DNA of 64,000 nucleotides from Prunella strophiata (GCA_036583965.1 JAZBQD010000025.1:13351145-13415144), one strand, 5' to 3'; counted from the first letter of the stretch, positions 1 through 11,300 are shown. Translations and numbers: made by a program. The notes: generated by a model not told the origin, from the letters alone.

Positions 1-746
1 CCAGATAAGCAGGATGGCTGATGCTCCACCAGATCACCAGAAAGAAAGGCAGAGCTGAAGTGCACACTTAACAGCCCATCCAGATGAAAGGGGACCTGGC
101 ACAGCTTTCGCTGCTCTGCCAAAGCCCCTTGGGCCAAATGCCCCCTCTGAACTACACTAAACGGGGAAAGCAGGAGCTGCGGCTCTCCTTGCCTTTGCTT
201 ACTGCTGGCAAAAGCAAAGCCGCTGCCCACGGGGGTGTTTTTACTGCTGGGATAGAGAGAAAACCAGCAAAATGAGGCTTACATTCACAAAACAGTTTAA
301 GGGGTTGTATTGCCACCATTCCTAAGGACCCGACCCCAACGCGGGGACCCACAGCTCCAGCTCTGGCTCCTCCACCCGGGGAACCCTCGTGGGATGAAAC
401 TCCCTGCTCATTGCTAAAGCCAAACGAGGCACTTGACAACACATTTCTGTGGTTGTGGATTTTGCTGTGAAAACAAGACCAAAAATCCCCTGGAAAGCCA
501 AGGGGTGGAATAAAAGGGAGAACAAACAATATCCCAGGCCAGTTTGGTTTAGAAAGACCTGATTTTCCCACGGTCTATTTTTTAGAAAAGTGCTGTCACA
601 GGATTTCCTTCAGGGCACTTCAGCTGCTGAGTGGGAGGTATTTAAAGGACTTCGAGCTGCTGGCTCTCTGAAATCACCCCATCAGTTCCTATTTACAGCT
701 GTACCAAGGCAAAGGTGCGCCCAAAAAGGAGATTGTTGCCACTCAC
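1..746 (-). other. SCNN1G: SCNN1G intron (left edge)
   Basis: This is the intron following the last SCNN1G coding exon in the window; the next exon lies beyond the left edge. The donor GTGAGT reads on the minus strand from 746 downward. I see no coding similarity or repeat in it. Confidence 0.7.
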
Positions 747-910
747 AAAGTGCATCCCTATGGAGGTGGCTGCTGCAGTCTCAATTTCCGTGCCAATGTC
801 TTCAATGAAGGGATACTCGTTTTGGTCATGGACCATGATCTTGGCTCCTGTGGATGTCACCAGGAAGGGGTTGTAGTCTGCTTCGTCGATGTACAGAACA
901 ACCTGCAATC
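747..910 (-). CDS. SCNN1G: SCNN1G coding exon 5
   Basis: This 164-bp exon encodes GLQVVLYIDEADYNPFLV through TSIGMHF, an extracellular-loop segment strongly conserved in ENaC/degenerin channels. It enters in phase 1 after an AG acceptor (911-913) and leaves in phase 0 at GTGAGT. The frame is intact. Confidence 0.93.
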
Positions 911-3900
911 CTGAACCACAGAGACAAGGCAGGAAGTTACACCAGGAGCTAGAGCCACGTTTTCTGGTCAGGGAGGGCAGCACGGTTTTTCATGTTATCT
1001 GGCCTTAAGGAGAACTGTAACAGCCAAGCACAGCCTCTGCCCAGCCAGACCAAGACACCTGCAGCCAGTAACATCCCTTGGTGGTACTGAGTACAGCAAA
1101 CAAATAACATCTGCTGAGAACTTGGCTGGAACTCACTTAAAAAAGTTATATAACTGGGCAGCAGTAATTTCAGCTGGAAAACATTAGTGATGCAATGATA
1201 TTATCTGTATTCTCAGGCAAGAGCTTGCACTAGTTCAAACAGGCATTTCCCCAATCAGCCTGTACATCTACAGCCAACACATCGCTCACGCTCCAGCAGG
1301 ATCCAGTTTGCTGAACCACTTGTTATCAAACAGTTCCTCTGCAAACCACCCTGGAAAGCCACACGTGTGCAAGGGGCCCTGGAACAGCCCAGGTGTGCAT
1401 GGGGCACTGGAACAGCCCAGGTGTGCACGGGGCCCTGGAACTGCCCAGGTGTGCAGGGACACTCACTCACCGTACTCGCTGCCGCCCGTGGAGGTGCTCA
1501 GGATGGTCCCGCTCTCGCCGCTGTTGAAGGTGTAGCAGTTGCCGTGGAGGGGGTGATGGAAACGAGTGAAGTGCCTGGAAGAAATCAAATATTGTTCATA
1601 TATCATGGCATATCATGACATTGTAGTTCTGTCTGTGGGAGAAAGGCAGCACATTTGGACTTTGGTTTTGACGGAGACAGACCGGGACTGCATGGGGGGT
1701 TTATTACTTCTTTTCAAGAAGTTTATTTTACTGAAGGGTGTGGGTCTCTTTCTGAGTAACTTGAAACTACATGGCAGTATGATCTAGTTTAATGTTTCAG
1801 GAGATGGAAACTCGAGGAAGTTTTAATGTGGGAATGGGGGTTAATAGCATGGGGAGGTAGATTCACAGAACTAGCAGTGGCTCCTGCTGGAATTCAGCAA
1901 ATACTAAATATTCCATCCCTACGTATTATGGACTTGGAAATAAGCTGTTAAAGTGGCAGGAATTTTCTATGCACTGACCTTTTGTCACAAGATAGGCCAT
2001 CAAAGAAACATGTCAGTAGAAGGTCCTCCACAGAATAACTCAATTTTTCTTTAGTCTCCAGGGGAATTTGTGCCATGATGTTCATGTAGTGCAGCTTGTA
2101 CCACTCCTGGATAGCGTTAACACCCTGAACTGAACGTGTACAGGGCACACTCGCTGCTGTTGTTTGCATCACACTGACAAGCACAGAGGAAAAAGCACTT
2201 CAGATGGACTGAAATCAGGGATTCTACAAGGCAGGTGGAAATCAAGGATTGTACATCTGAAATAACCATGTATGAAGTTACAGTGGGCATCAAAGACCTT
2301 TTATGCAGGGCTAAGTCATATGACCAAATATTTTAGGACCAAAAGAAAGGTCACAGATGACACTGACTCTATTTGGGAAGACTTCAGGAAGGTACTTCTC
2401 TGGAGGTGAATCTGCAGCAGCCATGAAGGCTTAGGCAGAGGAGCAGACAGGGTGCTCTTCACCACTGTGCACTGCAAAGCCACCTGAGCAGGCAATAAAA
2501 CCTGCCCGAAGGGACACTGACCCCAACGCAGCCCTTTGCAGCCCCTCAGGGAACTTGCTGGCCAGGGCACAGGACACTCACCAGCTGAAAGCCAATGATG
2601 TCATTGGAATCGCCGGAGTTCACGATGGATGAGTCCTTGTGAAAGACACTTCCCTCTATTTTCCTCTTTCTGCCCACTGTGCAGGTCAGTCGCTGTCCTG
2701 GAGAAGTCCTCGACCTTCAGCAGAGGGATCTGTTCGAAGAAGTCGCTCCCTGTGCTGTTCCAGTCATCCACCGACCGCCGCACCTTGGACTTGCCCTCAG
2801 AAAATCCATAGAAAGTTTCCAAAGCTTTTTTTGTCTCTTTGTCCAATTCAGATAAATATTCTTTCATGGCACTGTACCTGCAAGGGAGACAACGTGACGG
2901 TGACACCCCATCCCACCTCACTGCCCAGCTGCAGTGCTCTGCCTGCTGCACTGTGGATGCCATGGCCTGGGACAGAACTCCCTGTGGAGGTTTCCCACCA
3001 GGCTCTCACATCAGTGAGGGCAGACACAGCTATATCCATGGAGAGATCTTAGAGCAAGGACCCCAGGAAGCAGAGCAGACAGAACTACAGAGAAAGTTTC
3101 CCCAAGACACCCAAGCTCCTTATGTTAGGAAGTCTGAGGAGGCAGAGTATGTGGAAATAAGACTTCATCTGTGAAGCGTCATCAAAGAGCTGGATCCTCA
3201 TGGGGACCGGGGTGGGAATCTGGCAGCAGAACAGAGAGCAATGTAAAGCCTGATTTGACAGGAGAAAAAGTATTGTTGATGAATCATGTCAAAATCTCCC
3301 ATAAGGATAGAAAGAAGCAAGAGAGAAGTGAGACATGTGCCCTTTCCATTTTTTAGGAGATGACACTGTTTGTAATCTTAGAACTTCGTCCTGGGAGGAA
3401 GGGAATTTGAAGAGAGCCAAAGAGCTGACAGGGACTGTCTGGAGCAGAAAGCAGCCTGAACCGAGCCGAGGTCAGCAGGCAGCAGTGAGGGGTGAAAGTG
3501 TAAGCCACACGGCACAGAGGGGGATGTGGCACACCAGGTGCCCTACAGAGAAAACCCACGGCAGGGAAAGTGCTGACAAGGAGCATCGGGACGAGCTCGG
3601 GAAGGAATCTGGTGCCGTGCGGAGCTCCCATCCTCCCCAGCTCCCCAAACCTTACTTGTACGGGTTGATGTTGCAGATGGTGACGGCGGGGAACGGCAGC
3701 TTCTGGAACTGGACGGTGACGGAGACCGAGGCGCTGTAGTAGTTCATGAGGAGCTCCGCGCACTGCCAGAGGATAAGCCCCACGGCGCTGAGGGTCAGCA
3801 CGATCCAGAGCAGGCGGCGCAGGCGGCCGCGGGACACCACGATGCGGCGGCAGCCGTGCGTGTTGGTGTTGAGGCAGTACCAGCGCATCAGCTCGCTCAG

Positions 3901-4095
3901 CGTGGGCGCCTGCGGGCCGCGCACCGGCAGCGTCCGCTTCAGCCGCGCCGTGATCTTCTTACCGGGAGCCGTGGCGGCCGCTGCGGCGAAGCGGGCACTG
4001 AGGGGGCGGCTGGGGGAGCGCCGCCCGCCCGGTGCCCCGCCACAGCCGCGACCGCCAGGCTCCTGTCCTGTCCCTCCCGGATCCCCACTAGCCAT
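747..4095 (-). CDS. SCNN1G: ENaC gamma subunit, 5' half (5 coding exons)
   Basis: This gene encodes the gamma subunit of the amiloride-sensitive epithelial sodium channel, which sits in the apical membrane of tight epithelia with the alpha and beta subunits and takes up Na+. The coding exons, in transcript order, are 4095-3656, 2877-2582, 2173-1979, 1574-1471 and 910-747, each bounded by AG/GT. They cover about the N-terminal 55% of the family length: a cytoplasmic stretch with the conserved NTNTHG gating motif, the first membrane segment (RLLWIVLTLSAVGLILWQC), and the start of the cysteine-rich extracellular loop. Gamma rather than beta or alpha is supported by CRRIVVSRGRLRRLLW and by the RKRK cleavage motif. 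Two exons contain one extra base each (near 2674 and 2124), so the frame is broken as assembled. The conserved initiator is ACG rather than ATG. The neighbour order (USP31 divergent) matches other vertebrates. A pseudogene is possible but less likely than sequence error, because all splice sites and the rest of the protein are intact. Confidence 0.93.
1363..1458. repeat. Short minisatellite, about 28-bp unit x 3.5
   Basis: Three to four imperfect copies of a unit built around GGAACAGCCCAGGTGTGC followed by a G-rich stretch lie in the SCNN1G intron, close to the donor of exon 4 (1470). The copies differ by one to three bases. No function is suggested. Confidence 0.85.
1471..1574 (-). CDS. SCNN1G: SCNN1G coding exon 4
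   Basis: This 104-bp exon encodes HFTRFHHPLHGNCYTFNSGE and then a segment ending TGGSEYG, the conserved HP..HGNCYTFN block of the extracellular loop. It enters in phase 2 and leaves in phase 1, with AG acceptor and GTGAGT donor. The frame is intact. Confidence 0.93.
1979..2173 (-). CDS. SCNN1G: SCNN1G coding exon 3, with +1 frame break
   Basis: This exon encodes a CDANNSSECALYTFSSG block and then VNAIQEWYKLHYMNIMAQ through FFDGLSCDK. The two halves are in different frames. A GGG run (2123-2125 on the plus strand, as CCC) must be GG for the protein to run through FSSG-VNAIQ; as written, the frame meets TAA directly after. The exon is 195 bp, but its entry phase 0 and exit phase 2 require 194, which independently confirms one extra base. 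Acceptor AG (2174-2175) and donor GTCAGT are intact. Confidence 0.9.
2582..2877 (-). CDS. SCNN1G: SCNN1G coding exon 2, with +1 frame break
   Basis: This exon encodes YSAMKEYLSELDKETKKALE and on through the gamma-subunit inhibitory tract to GFQL. The upstream protease site reads KVRR and the downstream site RKRK, which in mammals are the furin and prostasin-type cleavage sites whose use releases an inhibitory peptide. The frame changes at GGG (CCC at 2673-2675 on the plus strand): removing one G joins DLHSG to RKRKIEGS. The exon is 296 bp where phases 2 in and 0 out require 295, so one base is extra. Splice sites are AG|GTAC and CTG|GTGAGT. Confidence 0.9.
3656..4095 (-). CDS. SCNN1G: SCNN1G coding exon 1 (N terminus and TM1)
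   Basis: This exon encodes the cytoplasmic N terminus, NTNTHG motif and first membrane helix, ending NINPYK at a GTAAGG donor (3655). Protein similarity begins at APGKKITARLKRTLP. At the position of the family's usual initiator Met the codon is ACG, in the context GCCGCCACGG. The only in-frame ATG upstream is at 4095, which would add about 43 low-complexity Ala/Gly/Arg/Pro residues not expected in the family. A possible alternative is use of an AG acceptor (for example the CGCCGCAG upstream of the ACG) with a separate first exon. The start is therefore uncertain while the rest is secure. Confidence 0.88.
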
Positions 4096-4162
4096 CCCAC
4101 CCCCTTCCCGGTGCTTGATCCCGGAGCGGCCGTCCGGGGGGAAAGCGCTCGCCGCGCCTCAC

Positions 4163-4192
4163 CTCGCCGTCCTCCGGGCCCGGCGGCGCCAT
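4163..4192 (-). other. Possible alternative SCNN1G first exon
   Basis: On the minus strand an ATG at 4192 opens MAPPGPEDGE and runs straight into GTGAGG, a good splice donor. It would leave in phase 0, which does not match the phase needed by the visible acceptors before the conserved N terminus. It could be part of a 5' leader or chance. Confidence 0.2.
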
Positions 4193-4199
4193 CCTCCTC

Positions 4200-4600
4200 T
4201 CGCAGTCCCGGCGCCGCTGCGATGGGGCGGGGCGGCCGCCCCGGACTACCCCCGCCACGAACCCACCGGAGACGCCAAGCAAAGAAAAGAAAGCCAAGCT
4301 ATGCGGCGCGAGCGACTCCCCACTGCTTCTTCCTGTGCTGCGCGGGGTGCCCGGATAACTTTCCGATCTGTTCCCTTTCTTGTCCCGCAATCTCTTCTCC
4401 CTTTCCCTTTATTCGCGCGGGGCCCCGCGAGGGGCGGGGCTGGGGCGGGGCCCCGGGTGGGGCCCAGGCCCCGCCCTCCCGGCCCCGCCCCGCGCCGCGC
4501 CATCACCGAGATGTCGGCGCTGCGGCAGCGTCTGCCCCGTCGCCAAGGTTGGCGTCGCTATTCACGTGGCGGCGCTCCCCGCCCCCGCCCGCTGCTTTCT
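4200..4600. promoter_or_regulatory. Bidirectional promoter with GC boxes and an E-box
   Basis: GC boxes of the Sp1 type occur at 4431-4440 and 4442-4451 (GGGGCGGGGC) and in reverse near 4470-4491 (CCGCCC, CCCCGCCCC). A palindromic CACGTG E-box is at 4563-4568. There is no convincing TATA box. The position between two divergent coding starts fits a bidirectional CpG promoter; start sites cannot be placed from sequence alone. Confidence 0.6.
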
Positions 4601-4756
4601 TCGCTTTACATCTTCTGATCCTCGTCCCCTACCCTCCCGGGCGGATTCTTACTGCACTCCTTTCTTTTATCTCGCTTTCCTAGGCTCCTTTCTATTCTTA
4701 TCTTTTCTATCTCACTTTCTTTTTGGGTTCTCTCTTCTCCTCTCCTTCCATTTCTC

Positions 4757-5335
4757 TTGTTATCGGTCCCCGGTCCGGGCCCCGTCAGCGCCAAGGAAAG
4801 CGCCTCATTCAGCAAGCGGCTTTTCCGCGGGAGGGCGGCGGGCGGAGGCGCGGGCTCGGCCCCGACCGCCGCCCCGGCCCCAGCGCCGTCCGGGCGGTCG
4901 CTCGGCGGGTTCATGAGCCGCGTGCTGAAGACCCTCTCCACGCTCTCGCACTACAGCAGCGAGCCCGAGCCCCGCGGCGCGCTCGCCCCGCGCCTGCCCC
5001 CGCCGCAGGCCACGGGCGGCCTGGGCAGCTGCTTCCCACCGGGCCCGCCGCGCAGCCCCGAGCCCCCGCCGCGCCCCGCCGGCGGCCCCGAGGCCGTGCC
5101 CGGTGTGGCGGGGCTGCGCAACCACGGCAACACCTGCTTCATGAACGCCATCCTGCAGTGCCTCAGCAACACCGAGCTGTTCGCCGAGTTCCTGGCGCTG
5201 GAGCAGTTCCGCGGCGGGCCGCCCCCCGCCGACGGGCCGCCGCCCGCGCCCGGCGAGGTCACGGAGCAGCTGGCGCAGCTGGTGCGGGCGCTCTGGACGC
5301 TCGAGTACACCCCGCAGCACAGCCGCGACTTCAAG
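4757..5335 (+). CDS. USP31: USP31 exon 1 (N terminus and Cys box)
   Basis: This exon encodes FSKRLF, then MSRVLKTLSTLSHYSSEPE, a Pro/Ala-rich linker, and the USP Cys box PGVAGLRNHGNTCFMNAILQ, ending at DFK|GTGAGC. The frame is open from 4619, but there is no ATG before the conserved FSKRLF; the listed start is only a TTG. The first ATG is at 4913 (MSRVLK), inside the conserved region. A lost or miscalled ATG near 4760, an upstream coding exon, or non-AUG initiation are all possible. The end of the exon is secure and the start is not. Confidence 0.85.
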
Positions 5336-8300
5336 GTGAGCCGGGGCCTCGTCCCGTCGAGGCGGGAGCAGCGAGCGCAAGGCCGCCGGGAGCGGCCCCG
5401 GAGGGCCGGTGCCTGCGGTGTACAGGCGGCGGGGCTCGGGGCTCAGCCGGTGGTGCCGTGGCTCACGACAGGTCCAAACGTGACAGGACGTGTCACCATC
5501 ACACCGGCACCGCAGGCTGCACCGGTCACCAGCTGTGGTGGGTGTCTTGCCGCTGGTCCGAGCACCCACGCGGTGGGAAGAGCCCTCCGGCCTTGCCAGC
5601 TGCGTGCCAGCGGCTCTGGAGTGCTGTTCCTGCTGCCAGCATCCTCCTAGAGCAGCCGACCCTGGTCAAGTGACACCGCTGGGCACCCACGGCAGCGCCC
5701 TGGCGATGGGACACGTGCTGCCACTGTGCTCTTTGCTCATGGTGTTTGATGGTGGCTGATGCCTCTGGATAGTTTTTATTGGTGAAAATACCCATTTTAC
5801 TGTTTCATTCCTCTACTGTGCTACAATTAGGGATGTTGTAACCAACTGTTGTTTGGGAGTTGTGATCGTGCATGGAAGGAGGCTGTTGAGAGCTGTGCCT
5901 CGTAGTCTGCTGACCAAGAACTTGTGAGTCTGGGCTGATTTGGGGAGCTGATTTGTGAGTCTTGGCTGATTTGTTTCAGGAGTACCTGCTTGTACGCTCT
6001 TGCTGGGGCTCGCTGGTGTTTGGCCTGCACTGTTCTCCTGCTGCAGCCCCTGCCCTGCCTGGGCCTCACGCCTGCCCCAGAGCTGTTGGAGCACAGGGCT
6101 TGGGCCTTGCACTGTGGTGTAAAAACCCCCTGCCATGGCTTTGGATGAAGTCAGGCATAACTGTTTTAAATGTGCCCTAGGCCTGCTTTGCCTCCTGGAA
6201 TAGGGAGAAGTATTATTCTTGGCACAGAAGGCTCTCTGGCTGTGTGAGAGAATCAGAGGGTGGGTGGCAGCCTCTACACCATGAACTTAGAGACACTTAG
6301 GGGAGTGTCTCTACCACTTTTAGGGGTATTTTTCTTGCAGAGTGACTTGCAGAGAAGATGCTCAGATGCATGAAAACAGTGAGAACATTGACGCGGTCTT
6401 GGGCTCTCTGTGTGCTGTTCAGCTGGGGTGCACAGCAGGTAGAGACTGGGTCCCAAAGTCAGCTCTCCCGCGGCGCCTGCTGGATGGTGGGATGTCCTAG
6501 AGAGTCGTCTGAGGTGGCAGTGGCCTTTGGCACCCTCAGTCATTTGCACAGGCCAGCACCTCTTGCCTCTCTTCTCTTTGCTTCTTCTGTGCCTTTTGAG
6601 GCAGCTGCACCCTCCTGTCCTGCAGGGGGTATTTCCTGGAGACCCTGGCTGTTTGCCTTCTCTCAGGATGACCACGTGTGGCTCTGGTCTTTTCAGGAGA
6701 GGTTTCCATGGGGGAACGCTTGGAAAGCCAGTCACTCAGTGAGTCCAGTCTTGGCAGCACCACGGGGCACTCACCTTGACCTGTCACTGTTCCTGAGGTG
6801 ATGTGGCAGGAGAAGAAATTGTGGATTTCTCTTGAGTAATAGCAGGAAAAAAGGTTGTGAAAGCAGGATTGTCTTCTGACAGTGGAGTTGAGAGAAGGGG
6901 GAGCAGCTCTTTCTAGGCCAAGCTCTGCTGTTCCGGCAGGCTGTGGGAGCAGGGCTGGGATAGGAGTGACAGCAGGAGGAAGAGCAGCAGGGCCAGGGAT
7001 TAAATTAAGGCCATGTTCTGTGGGTGTTGGTAGCAGAACTTTGCTGTTTGCAGGCTGCTGATGGTAAGGCAGTGCTGTTCTGCTTGTGGGGGGAGCTGGA
7101 GCCCATCCATCTCCTACCTGCCAGGTCCCTGGAGGTTTGGAAAAGCCTCTTGCTGGAGGGAGTCTGGTCCCAGTCGATCCAGTTTAGCGCTGCAGCCTGG
7201 GTCCTGCTGCAGGACTGTGTCATTGTGTCAAGTGCTGCTCCCTTATAGAGGTCAATTACTTCTAATATGAAATTAATGTTTCTAAAGACAGTTCAGTTGC
7301 CTGTACCTGCTATTAAATTCAGTTTTTAATTAAACTTTTTCTCAGCAGCAGATTTGCACAGATCATTCACAAATGTAAACAATGGGCTTGGATTGGAGAA
7401 AGGCAAAGATCAGTATTTTCACTCTGGAAACTGCTGCTTCTCCCCAAAACAAGGAAAACATCCCCCCAGCTTGTTCTGCTTAGAGGGTGGAACATTCCTG
7501 ATCTGCCTTGATGTAATTGTTTTTAAGGGTTTAAAATGTTTTCACAGAGTAATTTTGGGCTTTCCTTCCAACAGTAATAGCCACTGACAGTAATATTTAT
7601 TTGAATCAGCAAAAGGCTCTATTCAGCATGCTTTCAAATCCATGTGTTGTTTTGTTTGCTATTTTTCCTCTTTTGGCACCAAATGTAACTGGGCAAAGGC
7701 ACTTGCTAATTCCTCAATACTTCTCTGCAGGTACTAAATGTATTTTAGGACAAAGGATAATACTTTTTTTGCTCATTCTTATATCTGTACGCTTCTCTCT
7801 TGGAAGAGAGGAAATTGTTTTCAAGGAAGGATGTCTTAGAGTCCTTGTGGACAGGGGCATTTGAAGGGATGATTTTTGGAATGCTTTTTACCCTCAGCTG
7901 GTTTTCCTTGGTAGTGTTTTCTCTCTTTTTAAGTTGGTCTTCAGGAAATAACCCATTTCATGGGTCTCTGAATGATGTAGCTGCTGAAACTAAGGAAAAT
8001 GCTACGTTCAAACAACTGGTTTGTGATAAATGGTTCATTTTGTAGTTGCAGGCTGAGGGGAGAGCCTGGCAGAGAGCTTGTGCACAGAGAGGGGAGGTGG
8101 GGAGTGCTGACAGAGCAGGGGAGAGCAGGGGGTGTAGGAGGCTGAGGTAGTAGGAGCAGGTCTGTAAGGACTGGGCTGAGAGGTGGAAGCAGAGGGGTTT
8201 GGTTCCTGGGCTGGGAGCAGAACGGGAGCACCGTGGCAGAGCTGGTAGTTCCTGGGTGTCTCTGCTGAGGATGACTTCCCACTGGTCCTGTGCTCCTTTG

Positions 8301-11300
8301 CTGTTTGCTGTAACAATCCTTCTCTTCCGATTGCTCGGTGGGTTTTGTTTTCCTGCCCAAACAAAGCTGCTGCTTTCATAACAGGGGACTGATATTGCAG
8401 CTTGTGCTTCCTCTTTCCCCTTTGTGATGGTGTGACAATGGTGACAAACATCTATTGTATGAGCAGGGCTTCGGGCTTGTTTTTTTGCAGGGAGCTGTCC
8501 CGTCCTGCCTGCAGAGTTCCTGGGAGTGTCGGGCAGGGAGGACAGAGTGCCCTTTGTACTGCAGCACTCAGAGGTGATGGTGGGGGTCTCAGTGAGAAGG
8601 ATTTTCATTTAAACTAATTGGGCTTGAAAAATTATGTTCTTATGCAAATCCTCTGCCTTCCGTGGAGTGTGGGTCTTCTGTGAATGACGAGGCTCTTACT
8701 GTTTTGAGACTTTCTCTGAGGTTCTAAGGCAGTTGACTACTGAAGCATGCCAGTGTTTAACAAGACCCTTTGCACACCAGAGCTGGGATTGCATTTCTTG
8801 TCCTACAGAAGGATGGCCTTGGCTGTGACCTGCAGCATGTTCAGCAAATACAGCACAATCACCATAACTCAGTTGGGGTGGATTGTCAGAATTGGATCTG
8901 AACCCAGAATGAATCCCTGTTGGTAGAGCAGGGATTACTGTGCCAGGTTAAAAGTGCTGCCTTCTTTTTTATATATTTATTTTGAAACTTATGTTTGGTG
9001 TGAGATTTTCAGGTAGCTGTTTGAAACTCATTTCAGGGAACACATTTGGTGCAAATATTTCACTTTGGGATAAGCAATCTGCCAGCTGTGTTGGGCACTT
9101 CTTTGGGAGTTAATCACTAACTCCTGAGTTATGAAGGAGCTCCTGGAAGTGTTGACATGGTCAGATCTCTGCCTCCTGTTGAAGGTGCAGGGAGAGCAGC
9201 TCTCAGTGGGGGCTGCTGGGGCAGCGTGGCTGTCAGGAGCCTTTGGTCCTGCTCATGGAGCTGTCAGCCCCAGGCCCTTGTGCTCACCAGAGCCCTTGTG
9301 CCTTGCTAATGGGGCCAGTGATGTGTCAGATGTGATCTCCTGGACTGTATTTAATTGTCTTGCTCTCCACAGGATCAGTTATTTTATTCTGGATAGGGTC
9401 AACTGCATATTCCTAAAATATTTCCACAGAGAGTAAACTGTCCTCTCTCTGCACAGAGGGATGGAAGGAAGGGACAGGAAAGAATAAATGTGAGACCCTT
9501 CACCCTTCCCTTCTGGTTGCTTGGCTGTTGGTTCCTGGTGCTTCAGTTTCTGTGTTGCTCTAAAGAGGCTTTGAGTGGGTTAGGTAATACGGGATGTTGA
9601 AGTGTTTGTTGCAGTTCAGTCCAGGTGCTTCCAGTCAGTGGTGGCATCATACTGAGGAGATTTGTCCTAGGGCTGCTCTGGGAGCTGGAGTTGAAACACT
9701 TTCCTTGAAATAAAAAGCAAGTTACAAATTTTCTACATCACTTTTCTGATGGTTCTTGACATCGTGGCATTATCAATAAGATGTAAGTCCATTATTGCAT
9801 GGTTTTAGAGCAATATGGTTTGTTTTGCTTATTTTCTTGCCTATTTTTCCTTACAATTGCTTTACTCTCTTTCTACACACATACTCCTAAACCCCCTGGG
9901 AAGGGTTTCCTGCAGCAGATCTGGTTGCCTTAAGGTAGCTGTCTCTGACTTACCTGTGAAATCCAAATGCTTTCTGGGGATTTTTGTGTTATGCTTCAAA
10001 CTTTGATCTGAGTGAGTGCAGCAGAAGGCTGGGGAGCCAAGGCAGAGTCCAGAGGTCAGATGTGGTTTGCTGAGGGGGTTCTGCTAGAGGGGGCAGCAGA
10101 AGTGTGGTGTGGGTGCTCCTTTGCAGAGCAGAGGGTTGGGTGAGGCAGGAGAAGAGACCCTGGTGTGGAACAGTTCTGCTGCTCCACTGCCAGGTGGCCA
10201 TGGGGGTTGGCAGGACCCTCTGTGAGACTGGAGGGGCAAATGTACATCGTTGCCAAAAGGTGTGTTCTGTCTTCTGAGCTTCCAGGTTTTTATTTCTGCT
10301 GCTTGTGCAAAATGACACATGGTGAAAGTATGAGAACTGTGTGGTGCCTGGCAGCCCGTGGAAGCAGTGAGGGGGATGCATGTTCCCAGGCAGCTTAATT
10401 GGATCTGTGCTGCCCTGTGCTTTGTACATGGCCACACTTCATTGGAGTGAGCCCATTCTTCCTGCCATTTGAGCAAAGAACTGCTTAATGAACTTGTTTA
10501 CATATGACTGTGTCACTGAAGTGAATGTTTGTTACAGCTGCAAGGGGAAGCTTCTCAGAGGGGTAATGATGGGATCCCCCCATCTCAGTTTCTGTGTCCA
10601 GCTTAGGACCTGAAGCACAGCCTGGAGAGAGCAGGAGAGGTGCAGCTGGAGCACGAGCTCCTTGGGCTGCTGAGCCCAGCCTTCCTGTCTGCCCTCTGGG
10701 CCAGCATTTACTGATAGTCCTTTACTGAGCTGCTTCACGTTTGTGGCATTCTCCTGCTCCTCAATCCCTTATCCTTTGAATCCCACCAGTTGCTCTACTA
10801 GTGTAGCAGGAAAACAAGTTCTTGCTGAACAGTGTGGGATTTCTGCTCTTGGTAAGGTGAATTCTCCCAGCAGCCAGCACTGACTCCTGGCAGTGCCTTG
10901 TGGCAGCAAGGGCTGCACTCCTGGGAAGGGCCTGGAGAGGAGTGTGCCAGCTGGGGAGTGCAGCACCCACAACCTGCCTCTGTGTCCGGGCACACTCGGC
11001 AGCCCTGGGCAGCATCATCTGGACAAGCTTCACTCTCTCCTTATGTGTGGAAGGAAGGTGCTTAATGAGGATTAGCAGGCATCAGCCTGGAAGGGTGAGG
11101 GTAGCTGCTGGCATGAGAGGTGTTAGGCAGGGGCTGGTGCAATGATGCTTCTTGTCTGGGCTTGTTAAACGTGGTGGAGAATCCCTCTGGTGCTACTGTG
11201 CTGCTCCCTGTAGTGCTCCTCATGGCTTTGCTTCCTGAAGTATTCTCATGAGGGCTGTGCTTCTTCCCCTCTGCATTGCACAGGCCAGGGCTGTGTGGGG

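Larger units (their letters stand above)
3600..5480. promoter_or_regulatory. CpG island over divergent first exons
   Basis: A dense run of CpG covers SCNN1G coding exon 1, the spacer and USP31 exon 1, in contrast to CpG-poor flanks. It marks the shared promoter of the head-to-head gene pair. The edges are estimated by eye. Confidence 0.75.

Noticed and set aside
747..4095. SCNN1G as a processed or unitary pseudogene
   Set aside because: Introns and splice sites are present, so it is not processed. The only defects are one-base insertions also seen in USP31, so sequence error is the simpler reading, though a unitary pseudogene is not excluded.
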